From assembly GCA_937858895.1 (NCBI GenBank), contig CALLZN010000320.1, positions 1 through 33,861 on the forward strand: a DNA stretch of 33,861 nt, read 5' to 3'. Below are positions 17,218 to 26,504 of the stretch, in pieces (position 1 is the first letter of the stretch; the number at the start of each line of letters is the position of its first letter). A program made the position numbers and the translations under genes. The notes beneath the pieces are model-generated. The model did not search any database and had not been told where the DNA came from. It was given only the letters and a program-made list of their open reading frames with translations. This DNA comes from an uncultured bacterium (GTDB lineage: Bacteria; Planctomycetota; UBA1135; GCA-002748355).

Positions 17218-19182
17218 TCAGTCCGAAACGACCTGCCCCTCGTAGAGGACGCGCTCGGGCCGATCAGCGCCGAAGCGCAAAGAGTAAGTCCCTGGACCAA
17301 AGACCGGCGCTTCAAAACCCGCAGGCACGCGCAGCGTGTAAAGAGTCTCGGCCGGGCCGCGCTCATCCGCCGCGCGCCGGACTTGGACGACGCCGGCTTC
17401 CTTCAAGGGCGCGAGCCGCGCGTGGACACGGCGCCCGTCGTTGGCGGCCAAGTCGACGTCGATGGGCCAGCCGGGGAACTGCGCAGCATCGCCATCTCGC
17501 GGGTCGGAGAAACGCGGCCAGCACTCGATGCGCGCGCGCAGCGCCGCCTTGTCGATGCGCACGATGCCGTAGCCGTCGGCGCGCTTCTGCTCGTCGCGCA
17601 CATCACCGGGATTCGCGTAGGCGAGCATGGTCAGGCGATTGCCGAGGCCATCGTGAAACTGGCCCGTCCACGGCAGTCCGGCTTCGGTCGCAGCGCCACG
17701 CCCCGCTGCTGTAGCCCGCAGCTCATCTTCCTGTGGATGCCACCAGCGGCCATACACGGTGTTGACGATGGCCGGCGACGTGAAGGCATAGGGTCCATCC
17801 TCGAAGTCGTCGATGCCGTGCTTCACGACGACCGCCAGGTGCTGGTCACCACAGAGGTGGAGGGCGCGCACACGGCGCAGGGCGCGCAGCGCTTCGTTGC
17901 GCCCGCGCTGGGGCCAGCCGTTGCAGTCTAGGTCGGCGAGCAGGCGTCCGTCGCGTGAGCCGTGCATGTGGACCGCTCCACAAAAGGCTGTCTGCGAGAG
18001 CACGACCTTGAGCTCGGCCCCCGTCCAGTCTTCACCCCAGGCCTCGAGGAAGGCGAGCTGACGCGCCCCCAAGAGCTCGAGCTCCGGCAAGTCGATCGAA
18101 GCACGATCGTAGCTAGGGTCCACGATGTGATCGGGCCGTGGGCCGAGCTTGGGGATCTTGCCTTCGGGCCCGCTCTTCCACTTGCGGTCCTCGAGGATGG
18201 CGAAGTCGACGCCACCGACGCGCAGCCGCGTGTAGTAGACGCCGATGCCGCGCGCGATGGGCGTCGCATCGAAGGCGTCGGGCAAGTGCCAGGTCTGCTG
18301 GCGCTGCACCATGTTGACGTAGGCCGGCGGATAGAAATAGCCGCCCGAGGGGCCGTTCGCGTTGCTCGCTTGCTTGCCACCCTCGCCCCAGAGGTTGGAC
18401 TGGCCGACGTCGTGGTCGTCGGGGATGGTCACGACCGGCCGGTCTTTGAGCACGTCGCGGAACTGCAAGCCGAAGTGGATCCAACCAGCCGTGTGCTCGG
18501 TGTGGTGATAGGTCTGGTCGCCCGCGAAGAAGAGCAGGTCGGGGTCATGGTGGCGCAGGGCAGCAACGATGCGCTCGCGCGCGCCGGGCGTCGCGCTCGA
18601 GTTGCAGGAGAGGCTCGCGACGACGACCTCGTTACGCTGCGGGTCGGGCCGGACGAAGCCCTCGAAGACCGCTGCCTCGCCGTGCCGCACGCGGTAGCGC
18701 TTGCCCTGCTTCGCGTCGTGACCTGCGACGCGAAAATGGGCCGACCAGCCGAGCTCGACGACCTCGGCGCGCGCGACTTCGACGAAGCTGCCGTCCTCCT
18801 CGAACTCGAGCCGAGCGACGCGCTCTTCGCCCGGCAGCAAGGGATAGAGCTGCGCGCTGAGCTTGAGGACGCCCGCGTCCTCTGTGTAGAGCGCGAAGGC
18901 CACGACCTGGTCACGCGGCACGTCCATGCTGACGAAGCGCTGGCGCTGCGCGCGCCGCTGCTTCGCCTTGGGATCCGTGCTCCGCTGATCGGCGGCGTCT
19001 TCCTCGGCGAGGCGCTTGGCCTTCTCCCACCACTTGCCGGTCGCGCGAGAATCGAGGTTCGGAAAGCGCTCGCCGAAGGGCTGCGCTTCTTGGGCCACGA
19101 GGCTCACACCGGCGACCGCGGCGACCAGGACCGTTCGCGCGGCCCGATGGAGGAACTTGGACATGCGCACAGCAAAACGCAT
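17218..19182 (-). CDS. Secreted PhoD-like alkaline phosphatase / metallophosphoesterase
   Basis: From ATG 19182 the protein has 654 aa with a signal peptide (basic HRAAR, then TVLVAAVAGVSLVA). Metallophosphatase motifs appear in order: a strand with SCNS, GDQTYHH, IPDDHDVGQ, the PhoD-typical EDRKWKSG, and CGDQH towards the C-terminus. These provide metal ligands in the PhoD superfamily, whose members cleave phosphodiesters or monoesters outside the cytoplasm. N- and C-terminal beta-rich domains flank the catalytic core. It may start at ATG 19164, which fits the signal peptide better. It ends 15 bp before the adaptor gene and is probably the first gene of that five-gene run. The divergent DTW gene begins only 29 bp away, so the promoters must be very compact or overlap the genes. 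Confidence 0.87.
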   Translation of the reverse strand: MRFAVRMSKFLHRAARTVLVAAVAGVSLVAQEAQPFGERFPNLDSRATGKWWEKAKRLAEEDAADQRSTDPKAKQRRAQRQRFVSMDVPRDQVVAFALYTEDAGVLKLSAQLYPLLPGEERVARLEFEEDGSFVEVARAEVVELGWSAHFRVAGHDAKQGKRYRVRHGEAAVFEGFVRPDPQRNEVVVASLSCNSSATPGARERIVAALRHHDPDLLFFAGDQTYHHTEHTAGWIHFGLQFRDVLKDRPVVTIPDDHDVGQSNLWGEGGKQASNANGPSGGYFYPPAYVNMVQRQQTWHLPDAFDATPIARGIGVYYTRLRVGGVDFAILEDRKWKSGPEGKIPKLGPRPDHIVDPSYDRASIDLPELELLGARQLAFLEAWGEDWTGAELKVVLSQTAFCGAVHMHGSRDGRLLADLDCNGWPQRGRNEALRALRRVRALHLCGDQHLAVVVKHGIDDFEDGPYAFTSPAIVNTVYGRWWHPQEDELRATAAGRGAATEAGLPWTGQFHDGLGNRLTMLAYANPGDVRDEQKRADGYGIVRIDKAALRARIECWPRFSDPRDGDAAQFPGWPIDVDLAANDGRRVHARLAPLKEAGVVQVRRAADERGPAETLYTLRVPAGFEAPVFGPGTYSLRFGADRPERVLYEGQVVSD

Positions 19183-19211
19183 GGACAGGTCCAAAGAAAG
19201 ACAGCGCTGTT

Positions 19212-19886
19212 ATGCTCCGCCCGATGCTGCGCGAGCGAGACGGTCGAGTCCGAGGTCGGTGCCCTTGCGCGGGTTGTGGCCTGACCGAAGAGCTCTGCGC
19301 CTGCGCGCGCCTGCCTCGCGTCGACCTCGACTTCGACCTCGTCGTCGTGCGCCACGCCTACGAGCGCAACCGCGGCAGCAACACCGCGCGCCTCTTGCAG
19401 ACCGTCGTGCCACGCACGCGCGTCCTGCCCTTCGGCGACGCCGCACGGCCCTTCGAGGCCGCGGACCTCGAGGCCCTCGACCGCCCCCTCGTGCTCTTCC
19501 CACGCGGAACGCGCATGCTCGAAGCAGAGGACCTGCGCGCAGCGACCCTCATCGTCCTCGACGGCTCGTGGTCGCAATGCCGCCGCATGGCGCGTCGCGT
19601 GCCCGGCCTCGCGAAGCTGCCCTTCGTCACGCTGCCGAGCGGTCACGAGCGAGTCTGGAAGCTACGTCGCAGCGAGTCGGAGAAGCAAGGCTGCACCTTC
19701 GGAGCGGTCGTGCGTGCAGGCGAGCTCTCCGGCGCAACCGAAGCGGCGGCAGCGCTCGACGAAGCGCTGCGCATCGTCGATGCCCTGGGTCAGCACTCGC
19801 GCGGCTTCTTCGATCGCTTCGAACTCGAGCGCCGCCTCGCCGCCATCGGCCATCAGCGCACGACGTCGACCATGGCGTTGCCGTAG
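19212..19886 (+). CDS. tapT: DTW-domain protein, tRNA-uridine aminocarboxypropyltransferase (TapT-like)
   Basis: A 224-aa cytoplasmic protein. The N-terminus carries a cysteine cluster (CPCAGC...CAC, Cys 17, 19, 22, 29, 31) as in DTW-domain enzymes, followed by RHAYERNRGSNTARL (47-61), and the family signature appears as LDGSWSQCRRM, with DGSW at 117-120. The usual signature is D-x-T-W, so Ser replaces Thr here. TapT/DTWD proteins transfer the 3-amino-3-carboxypropyl group of SAM to uridine in tRNA (acp3U). The start could be ATG 19224, since the intergenic gap to the divergent PhoD-like gene is very short. The 3' end overlaps the convergent FG-GAP gene by 34 bp. Confidence 0.86.
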   Translation: MLRPMLRERDGRVRGRCPCAGCGLTEELCACARLPRVDLDFDLVVVRHAYERNRGSNTARLLQTVVPRTRVLPFGDAARPFEAADLEALDRPLVLFPRGTRMLEAEDLRAATLIVLDGSWSQCRRMARRVPGLAKLPFVTLPSGHERVWKLRRSESEKQGCTFGAVVRAGELSGATEAAAALDEALRIVDALGQHSRGFFDRFELERRLAAIGHQRTTSTMALP

Positions 19887-22585
19887 CGCCAACTCGACGA
19901 AGGCAGGTCGTGCAGCACGAGGGGCTGGGTGTGGACCGCAAGGCCTTGGAGACTCGCGTCGTTCGGAACCGGCAGAACCACGCGCGTGCTGCCACTCGTG
20001 CCGGTGGTCAGGAGCGGCAGGATCACGAGACCGTTGAGGTCGAGGGCCAAGAGCCCGAAACCCAAGACCTTTGCGCGAGCTTGCAGTCGCGCGAAGCCGA
20101 GCTGGGGAACGGCGAAGGCCGTGCCGTAGCCCGGCTCGGCGGTGAAGTCGACGACGTAGTCACGGTCGCGCTGCAAGAAGCGCGGCGCATGCCAGTCGCG
20201 GTGATGGTTGAAGAGCACCCGATGCCCGCCGTTGTCATCGCGAAAGCCGATGCGCATGTAGCGCCCGAGGATGACATCGAAGTCGCCATCGAGGTCGACA
20301 TCCGCCATGGCGAGTGAGTGCGTGGGACTCTTGTCGACCTCGACGCGCGATGGCGCATCCGTGAAGTAGCCGCGCCCATCGTTGACGAAGACAGCGGCAC
20401 CCTCGCTGCCGAGAACGATATCCAAGTCACCATCTTCATCGATGTCCGCGAACTCGGCTGCGAGCGCCGGGCGATCGACCGGCAGCCGAGCGAACGAGCC
20501 GTCGCTGAAGAAGCCGCGCCCGTCGTTCAAGAACAGCATGTTCGAGCGCCCGGCATGGGCAGCAAAGAAGAGGTCTTGATCACCGTCGTTGTCGACGTCG
20601 CCGGCCGTGACGTGCAGGCCCGTCGGATACGGGATCATCGGCGGATAGCGCGCGCTCGTGACGTCGGTGAAGCGGCCTTGGCCGTCGTTGATCAGGATCG
20701 CGTTGCCATCCAAGTCCGCCCACACGAGGTCCAAGTCTTGGTCCCCGTCGATGTCGACGGCCACGATGTCGCGGGTGCGGCCAACGCCGTTCGGTAGAGC
20801 TCCGAGGAGCTCACGGAAGCGTCCTGTCCCGTCGTTGACGTAGACGTAGTTCTGCGCGTCGTTGCCGACCACGGCATCGAGGTCTCCGTCCCCATCGACG
20901 TCACAGAGCGCGAGGGCATAGCCGCGGTTGTTGTTCGCCGGAACGTGAGTCATCGTCACATCCGTGAACCTGCCGCTTCCATCGCCGAGCCAGACTTCGT
21001 CCTGCGTAAAGATGTTGCGCCCATTGGCGATGTAGGCATCGAGGTCGCCGTCACCATCGAGATCGCCGAACGCAACAGCCCGCGTCGAGCTTCTCGTCGT
21101 CGGAATCGATCCAGCAGGTGCGCTGGTGAAACCACCATCGCCGTCGCCAAGCAAGAGTTCGTTCTCGGTGTTCCAGTCACCGATCAAGACGTCGACATCG
21201 CCATCCCCATCGACATCACCAACCGCGATCGCCTCAGCCATGATCTCGGTCGCCCCGAGCTCGTAGCGAGGCGTCAGCTCGAAGGCGCCATTCGCGGTGG
21301 CGAGATAGAGCCGATTGCGGGTCCACGTGTGAAAGGCCGTGTTCTCACCGACAGTGACGATGTCCGCACGGCCATCACCGTTGACGTCGCCGGCGAAACA
21401 CGCACGGAGAAGCCCGCCGGCGTCCGGCAAGGGCGTCGTTGCGTCTCTCAAGTTGCCGCTCCGATCATTCGTCAACAGATAGTGCAGCGGGCTGCTCGCA
21501 CAAAACACATCCGACCAGCCATCGGCATCGAAGTCGCCAACGCAAAGCTTCGATGCGCTGCGGCCTGCGGGGACCACCGTGGCACCGGCCGGAACATAGT
21601 TGCCGCTGCCATCATTCAGGTAGGCAGAGAGGCCAGAGAGCTGCGCGAAGAGGACATCGAGATCGCCGTCGCGATCGATGTCGATGGCCGCCGCGTCGAG
21701 GAGCGTCGTCAGCGCGACTGGCAGCTTCGCCGCCGTCATGTCGGTGAAGCGTCCGGCTCCATCATTGACATAGAGGCGATCTTGATCAGCCGTATTGAAG
21801 AAGCCCTCTGCAGTCGTCGCGACGAAGAGGTCGAGGTCTCGGTCACCGTCGGCGTCGAACATGAGCACACGAACGACGCTCAAGAGGCGAGCAGGTAGAC
21901 GCCCGGTCGTCGCTTCGACGAAGGTCCCCGATCCGTCGTTGAGATAGAGCGCCGGCTGGTAGCCCGGGCGCTGCAGTTCTCCGTTGGCGAAGACGAGATC
22001 GACGTCACCATCGCCGTCGACGTCGCCTGCGGCGATGGTCCTCACTGGCGCAGAAGCAAGCGGCAAGCGAGTCGCGGTCACGTCGCTGAACCTTCCGCTG
22101 CCATCGTTCAAGAACACGTGCCGCGCATGACCGCCCGCGACGAGGTCGAGGTCCTTGTCACCGTCGATGTCGATGAGCGCAAGGGCATGAGCAACGATGC
22201 GGATCTGAAAAGCGTGCGTCGTCGAAACATCGCGGAAGAGCTCATCGTCGCTTGGCGCAGCACTGCGCCGCGGCGCTGCACCGAGTAGAACGCGAACTTG
22301 GCCGGCCTCCGCCGTCTCCGTTTGGGTGGCGACCACGAGGTCGTTGACGCCATCGCCGTCGACGTCGCCGACGACGACAGCGCTGCTCGTCGGCTCGGGG
22401 AGTTCTGGGAGACTCGCTTTGAACTTGCTTGCGAACTGGCTACGTGCGCTTTGGCCCGCGAGAGGCTGCGCGCCGAAGAGAGCTGCGCCGCCGAGTAGAA
22501 CCGGGACGAAGCGGAGGCCGATGCGGTGAATTGGAGCTAGGACCATCTTGTTGGTGAGTGCGATCTCTGCGGATCGATGAGTCAT
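19853..22585 (-). CDS. Secreted FG-GAP/VCBS-repeat protein (910 aa)
   Basis: The N-terminus carries a signal peptide (hydrophobic VPVLLGGAALFGA, cleavage near LAGQ). The body has about 14 integrin-alpha-like FG-GAP/VCBS units, each with a calcium-loop core such as DVDGDGDVDLV, DIDGDQDLDLV or DVDNDGDQDLF at ~50-60 residue spacing, which should build one or two seven-bladed Ca2+-binding propellers. The intervening LNDGSGRFTDVT segments are typical. The final ~110 residues are a different beta module ending GNAMVDVVR. Such proteins act at the cell surface or are secreted; binding partners are unknown. An alternative start is ATG 22546, closer to the signal peptide core. The stop overlaps the end of the DTW gene. 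Confidence 0.92.
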   Translation of the reverse strand: MTHRSAEIALTNKMVLAPIHRIGLRFVPVLLGGAALFGAQPLAGQSARSQFASKFKASLPELPEPTSSAVVVGDVDGDGVNDLVVATQTETAEAGQVRVLLGAAPRRSAAPSDDELFRDVSTTHAFQIRIVAHALALIDIDGDKDLDLVAGGHARHVFLNDGSGRFSDVTATRLPLASAPVRTIAAGDVDGDGDVDLVFANGELQRPGYQPALYLNDGSGTFVEATTGRLPARLLSVVRVLMFDADGDRDLDLFVATTAEGFFNTADQDRLYVNDGAGRFTDMTAAKLPVALTTLLDAAAIDIDRDGDLDVLFAQLSGLSAYLNDGSGNYVPAGATVVPAGRSASKLCVGDFDADGWSDVFCASSPLHYLLTNDRSGNLRDATTPLPDAGGLLRACFAGDVNGDGRADIVTVGENTAFHTWTRNRLYLATANGAFELTPRYELGATEIMAEAIAVGDVDGDGDVDVLIGDWNTENELLLGDGDGGFTSAPAGSIPTTRSSTRAVAFGDLDGDGDLDAYIANGRNIFTQDEVWLGDGSGRFTDVTMTHVPANNNRGYALALCDVDGDGDLDAVVGNDAQNYVYVNDGTGRFRELLGALPNGVGRTRDIVAVDIDGDQDLDLVWADLDGNAILINDGQGRFTDVTSARYPPMIPYPTGLHVTAGDVDNDGDQDLFFAAHAGRSNMLFLNDGRGFFSDGSFARLPVDRPALAAEFADIDEDGDLDIVLGSEGAAVFVNDGRGYFTDAPSRVEVDKSPTHSLAMADVDLDGDFDVILGRYMRIGFRDDNGGHRVLFNHHRDWHAPRFLQRDRDYVVDFTAEPGYGTAFAVPQLGFARLQARAKVLGFGLLALDLNGLVILPLLTTGTSGSTRVVLPVPNDASLQGLAVHTQPLVLHDLPSSSWRYGNAMVDVVR

Positions 22586-22640
22586 AGGCGGCGTGCGAGC
22601 AGTGGGAGCAGCGACCCTACACGATTCTCCGGCGTTGGGG

Positions 22641-23259
22641 TCAGCGTCGCTCGAGCTTGCTGGCGATCTCGGGGAGGGAGAGCGGCGCGCAGCGATTGAC
22701 GAGAGGAAAGGTGAAACCGGAGAGACTTTGTCGACGGCTCGTCACGTGGACGCCAAAGGTCGCGAAGGCATGGCGTGCCGGAACGAAGGGAGCGCGGCAC
22801 CGTCGTGGCGAGCCTGCTGACGTCGTTTCGTTGAACACGACGCGGACGAACGTTCGCGGGCAAGTAGGGAAGCACGAGCTTGCCTCCAAGTCCGTCGCGA
22901 AGACCTCTTAGCAGAGCGCGTACGAGCGCCGGCCTTCGCCTGGCGTTGCGATCCACGCACGGCGTCGCACTTCGACGAGGACATGCGCTAGCGGGACCTT
23001 GGTCGCCGTCGTTTAGTACGATCTTCCCGCTGGCATCCGTGACGCCGACCGGCCGCAGCGCCAACGGGCTGACCTTGTCGGCGCCGACATCGACAAAAAC
23101 TCGAGCGCCGACGGCGGCCTTGCCTCGTGCATCGAGCACGGTCAGCGCGAAGCGCTCTTCCTCTTCGAGTGAGACTGGCACGACTATGGTCGCCGCATCG
23201 ACGCCTGCAGCGCCGGGCCGCGGAAACGGCCGACTCGGGAATGCCGGCCTGCGACGCTT
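22641..23259 (-). pseudogene. Decayed gene with carboxypeptidase-regulatory-like domain, several frameshifts
   Basis: Protein-like sequence runs through this stretch only if the frame is changed several times. One frame gives VSLEEEERFALTVLDARGK, then VTDASGKIVLNDGD, a beta pattern like a carboxypeptidase regulatory domain. Near 23000 the coherent reading moves to another frame (VLVEVRRRAWIATPGEG), meets TAA at 22908-22910, moves back for GGKLVLPYLPANVR, and again for VVFNETTSAG through to LPEIASKLERR and the stop at 22641. No proper start codon is seen; the first frame follows a TGA at 23260. Three or more indels plus a stop point to a dead gene rather than one sequencing error. The original function is unknown. 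Confidence 0.6.
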
Positions 23260-23277
23260 TCAGGCGGCCTGCAGCGA

Positions 23278-24306
23278 TCAGTTGCGATAGACGTCGTGGC
23301 AGGCCTTGCACGAGGCGGAGACTTGTGCGAGGGCCTTCTTGGCGAGGCTCGCTTCGGCACCGCCGTCGCGCATCGTCCGTAGGTGGTCGCGCAAGTCGCT
23401 CGATGCGCGGATCGAGTCCTTCAGCCAACCGCGGAAGTCGTCGCCGTAGTCCGACGAGTCCAGCGCGTTCATGCGCTCGAAGAGGCTCGCGAGCTTCGTC
23501 GCTTCTTGCAGGGCGTCGACGTCGGGGTGCTCGGGGTCGGCGGCGAAGTCGCGCTTGACGAGGTCCTTCAGATGGTCGTGAGCGCGGACCAGCGGAACCA
23601 TGGCGCCAGCGACGCCTTCGAGTTCATGCGCCGCCGGAAAGTCGAAGTCGAGGCGGGCAGTGCTCTCGGGGTCGGGGATCGTCGTGCGTGCGATGGTCTC
23701 GTAGAGGCCGTCGTAGCTCTTCGCCGTCCCGCACCACTGCCGCATCTCGGCGACCGCTTGCTCGCGCGAAAGCGAGTCGACCACGAGGCGCCCCAAGGCT
23801 GCCGCCGCGGGCCCACGGTGCTTGCCGTGGAAGCAGTGGACGAAGAAGGGCCCCTTCAGCTCGCGGAAGGTCTTCGCGATCTTGGCCACCTCCGACTTGC
23901 TGATGCCCTTGTATTGGATCGGAATGTGGACGTAGCGCATGCCATAGCGCGCGGCGGCTTCGGCGTCGGGGACCTTGCCGTCGACCGAGAGGATGGTGCG
24001 CACGCCCTTGGCCTGGAGGATGCGGAAGGCCTCTTCGCCATGCGGCTCGCTGCCCGAGATGATGTTGGGCGAGAGTTCGAAGACGTTGTGCAGCGAGGAG
24101 TGGTCTTCGGGGGCGAGCTTTGGCAGGACGACGCGCTCCGCGACTTCGTAGGCGGAACCGACCTCGACCGGCATTGCGGAGGCGACGATTGGAGCGGCCT
24201 TTTCACCGCCGCCGTCGCCGCGAGCGCCCTGCGAAGAACAGCCGACCAAGGTCGTGAACAGCGTCACGGGGACAAGAACGCGGAGGGACATCTTCGTGGT
24301 CAGCAT
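23278..24306 (-). CDS. Lipoprotein fusing a tyrosine/dual-specificity phosphatase-like domain to a cytochrome c'-like domain
   Basis: From ATG 24306 the protein has 342 aa. A lipoprotein signal with lipobox LVGC (Cys23) places it on a membrane outside the cytoplasm. Residues ~60-215 look like a cysteine phosphatase: NIISGSEPHG, ILSVDG and the P-loop HCFHGKHRG (157-165), which matches HCx5R with Cys158 and Arg164. Residues ~225-342 are an alpha-helical domain ending CKACHDVYR; CxxCH (333-337) near the C-terminus is how cytochrome c' binds haem. An ATG at 24291 would shorten the signal peptide. The combination suggests a periplasmic phosphatase coupled to a haem sensor or electron carrier. The substrate is unknown. 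Confidence 0.83.
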   Translation of the reverse strand: MLTTKMSLRVLVPVTLFTTLVGCSSQGARGDGGGEKAAPIVASAMPVEVGSAYEVAERVVLPKLAPEDHSSLHNVFELSPNIISGSEPHGEEAFRILQAKGVRTILSVDGKVPDAEAAARYGMRYVHIPIQYKGISKSEVAKIAKTFRELKGPFFVHCFHGKHRGPAAAALGRLVVDSLSREQAVAEMRQWCGTAKSYDGLYETIARTTIPDPESTARLDFDFPAAHELEGVAGAMVPLVRAHDHLKDLVKRDFAADPEHPDVDALQEATKLASLFERMNALDSSDYGDDFRGWLKDSIRASSDLRDHLRTMRDGGAEASLAKKALAQVSASCKACHDVYRN

Positions 24307-24572
24307 CGTCGGTCTCGAAGCCTCGGCAAGGTCGAAAGGGGTCAAGCCGCGCAACGAGGCAAGAAGCGTTCCAGGATGGCACATGATGCCTACCCCATAT
24401 GCAAAGCCAGGCCTGGAATGGACTTATGGGATCGCGAAAGCCTCCTTGCCGCGAAAGCACGGCTGGCGCCTCGACGCGCCAAGGATGGCGAGTGCCGCGC
24501 CCGTAACGGCCGCTGCAGAACTGCGACGCAGCGGATCGCCGCCCGAAGCGCACGCTGCGAACGGGCTCAGGC

Positions 24573-26504
24573 ATGCGTGCGCGACGATCCGATCCATGGG
24601 ACATGCAGTGCCATGCCCCCCGACCGGCCTCGACGAGCGCCGCTCATGCCACCCACGCCCCCCATGCCGGCCACGCCACCGCTCTGCCTGGTCGCTTCGC
24701 CCAGTTCGGGTCGCGGCTGGCTGCAGAGCTCGGGAAGTTTGTCGGGGCCTACCTGCTCGTCGCCTGTAGCGGCGGCGCGGGAAGCGCGCCTGTCCCTCCC
24801 GGCGATGCTGACCACGCGAAGCTCGCCCTCGTCATCACGGACGCGGCAAGCGAGGACCTCGCAGCCTTCGAGGTCGACCTCAGCCGCCTACGCCTCGAGT
24901 TCGAGGACGGCAGCCGTGTCGACGCCCTCGCATCGCCGATGCGCGTCGACTTCTTGGCGCTCGAAGACCGGCTCGACCTCGTCGCCACGGCACAGCTCGC
25001 TGAGGGACGACTCCGCGCAGCCATCTTGAGCTTCGACTTCGACAGCGCGAGCGTCTGGCTCCAAGACGCTCCCAGCGCAGCGGCCCTCGTCGACTCGAGC
25101 GACACACCGATCACCGGACAGGTCGATGTGCGTGTCGACTTCTCGCTCGGGGCGCGGCCGACGATCGATGCTGGCAAGGTGCACGTCATGGAGTTCGACC
25201 TCGACCTCGGGCAGGCGTTGACGATCGACAAGGACACGAATCGGGTGCGCTTCGCCCCCGTGCTCCATGCGCGCTTCGATCCCGTGCTCGTGACCAAGAA
25301 GGTCGCGGTCAGCGGCTTGCTCCAGCAAATCGACCACGCGAAACGCCGCTTGGCGCTGCGCTTCCAGGCGGGCGCCAGCACCGCGGTCGCCGAAGTCGAT
25401 GTCGATGCGACGACGATCTTCCACCTCGACGGGCTCGCGAGCCAAGGCACGGCAGCCTTGGCGGCGCTCGCGGCCCTCGATGCGCTGCCGTTTCGCGTGC
25501 GCGCGACCTGCGCGCTCGACGCGGCAACCGGACGCTTTGCGGCGTCTTCGATCGAAGCTGGTTCGGGCGTCGTCGGCAACGGCCAAGATCGGCTGCGAGG
25601 TTGGATCGTCGCGCGCAGCGGCGGAGCGGGGACGAACGCGACCTTGACGCTGCGGGGCAACGGGAAGACGAGTTCGACGCTGCTCTTCGATCGCGTCTTC
25701 ACGGTAACGACCAACCACGCTTTGACCAGGGTGTTGCGTCCCGGCGACGCGACGCTGCGCTCGACTGACGAACTCGCCGTTGGCCAGGAGATCGAGATCT
25801 TCGGCACGCTCGTCGGCACGACGCTCGACGCGAGCGACGGGCACGGTGTTGCTCAACTCTTGCCGACGCGGGTCTTCGGCATCGCGAACGGCGCACCGGT
25901 CGGCGGCGCACTCTCCCTCGACCTCACGCGCATCGGCAAGCTCGACATTGGAGCCTTCGACTTCATGGTCGGCAGCACGCGCGAGTCCGACCCTGACGCC
26001 TACCGCCTCGAGGCCTTGCTACTGTCGCTCTTCTCGCTCGACGTCGGCGCCAAGGTCGAAGCGGTCGGCTACGTGAATCCAGTCGGCGTTGCCCTCGACC
26101 TCGACTTTGCTTCGACGCGCACGATCCACCGCGGCACGGCGAACGCCATCCTCGACGTGCGCTGGGATCCGGCGTCATCGACGGGCCTCGCGGCCTTGAC
26201 TTCATCGTCGCTCTCGCTCGACGTCTCCAGTGCGACGACGAAGCTCGTCCGCGACGGCTTCGACGGCCACACGCTCACAGCGAGTCCGCAGCCCATCGTG
26301 ACGGGCATCCCACTCGCGTTCTTCACGATCGTGGAAGGGTCGGCGACCGAGACGCACATGAGCTTCGCGGCGTTCAGCAGTGCGCTACAAGCGCGGCTCG
26401 GCGGCGGCTCGCGCGTCGAACGCGTGACGGGCTTTGGCACCTACACGCAGACAGCGCAGATCTACTTGGCACAGGTGTTGAGCGTCGTGCTGCGCCAGCC
26501 GTGA
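24573..26504 (+). CDS. Probable lipoprotein with DUF4382-like domain
   Basis: A 643-residue frame. Residues 61-65 (LLVAC) make a lipobox, but the sequence before it is long and Pro/His/Ala-rich, so the true start is uncertain; no ATG, GTG or TTG lies close before the lipobox. Residues ~82-240 resemble DUF4382 (ALVITDAASEDLAAFEV, then DLSRLRLEFEDG). Later parts contain repeated beta units such as VSGLLQQIDHAKRRLAL followed by DVDATTIFHLDG, reminiscent of DUF5666. No catalytic motif was seen; it is likely an envelope-anchored protein of unknown function. It is the last chromosomal-style gene before the cassette region and ends convergently with it. Confidence 0.72.
   Translation: MRARRSDPWDMQCHAPRPASTSAAHATHAPHAGHATALPGRFAQFGSRLAAELGKFVGAYLLVACSGGAGSAPVPPGDADHAKLALVITDAASEDLAAFEVDLSRLRLEFEDGSRVDALASPMRVDFLALEDRLDLVATAQLAEGRLRAAILSFDFDSASVWLQDAPSAAALVDSSDTPITGQVDVRVDFSLGARPTIDAGKVHVMEFDLDLGQALTIDKDTNRVRFAPVLHARFDPVLVTKKVAVSGLLQQIDHAKRRLALRFQAGASTAVAEVDVDATTIFHLDGLASQGTAALAALAALDALPFRVRATCALDAATGRFAASSIEAGSGVVGNGQDRLRGWIVARSGGAGTNATLTLRGNGKTSSTLLFDRVFTVTTNHALTRVLRPGDATLRSTDELAVGQEIEIFGTLVGTTLDASDGHGVAQLLPTRVFGIANGAPVGGALSLDLTRIGKLDIGAFDFMVGSTRESDPDAYRLEALLLSLFSLDVGAKVEAVGYVNPVGVALDLDFASTRTIHRGTANAILDVRWDPASSTGLAALTSSSLSLDVSSATTKLVRDGFDGHTLTASPQPIVTGIPLAFFTIVEGSATETHMSFAAFSSALQARLGGGSRVERVTGFGTYTQTAQIYLAQVLSVVLRQP

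Noticed and set aside
19853..22585. Repeated GTCGACGTCGCC-like stretches
   Set aside because: These encode the Asp-rich calcium loops of FG-GAP repeats in frame, so they are explained by protein structure.
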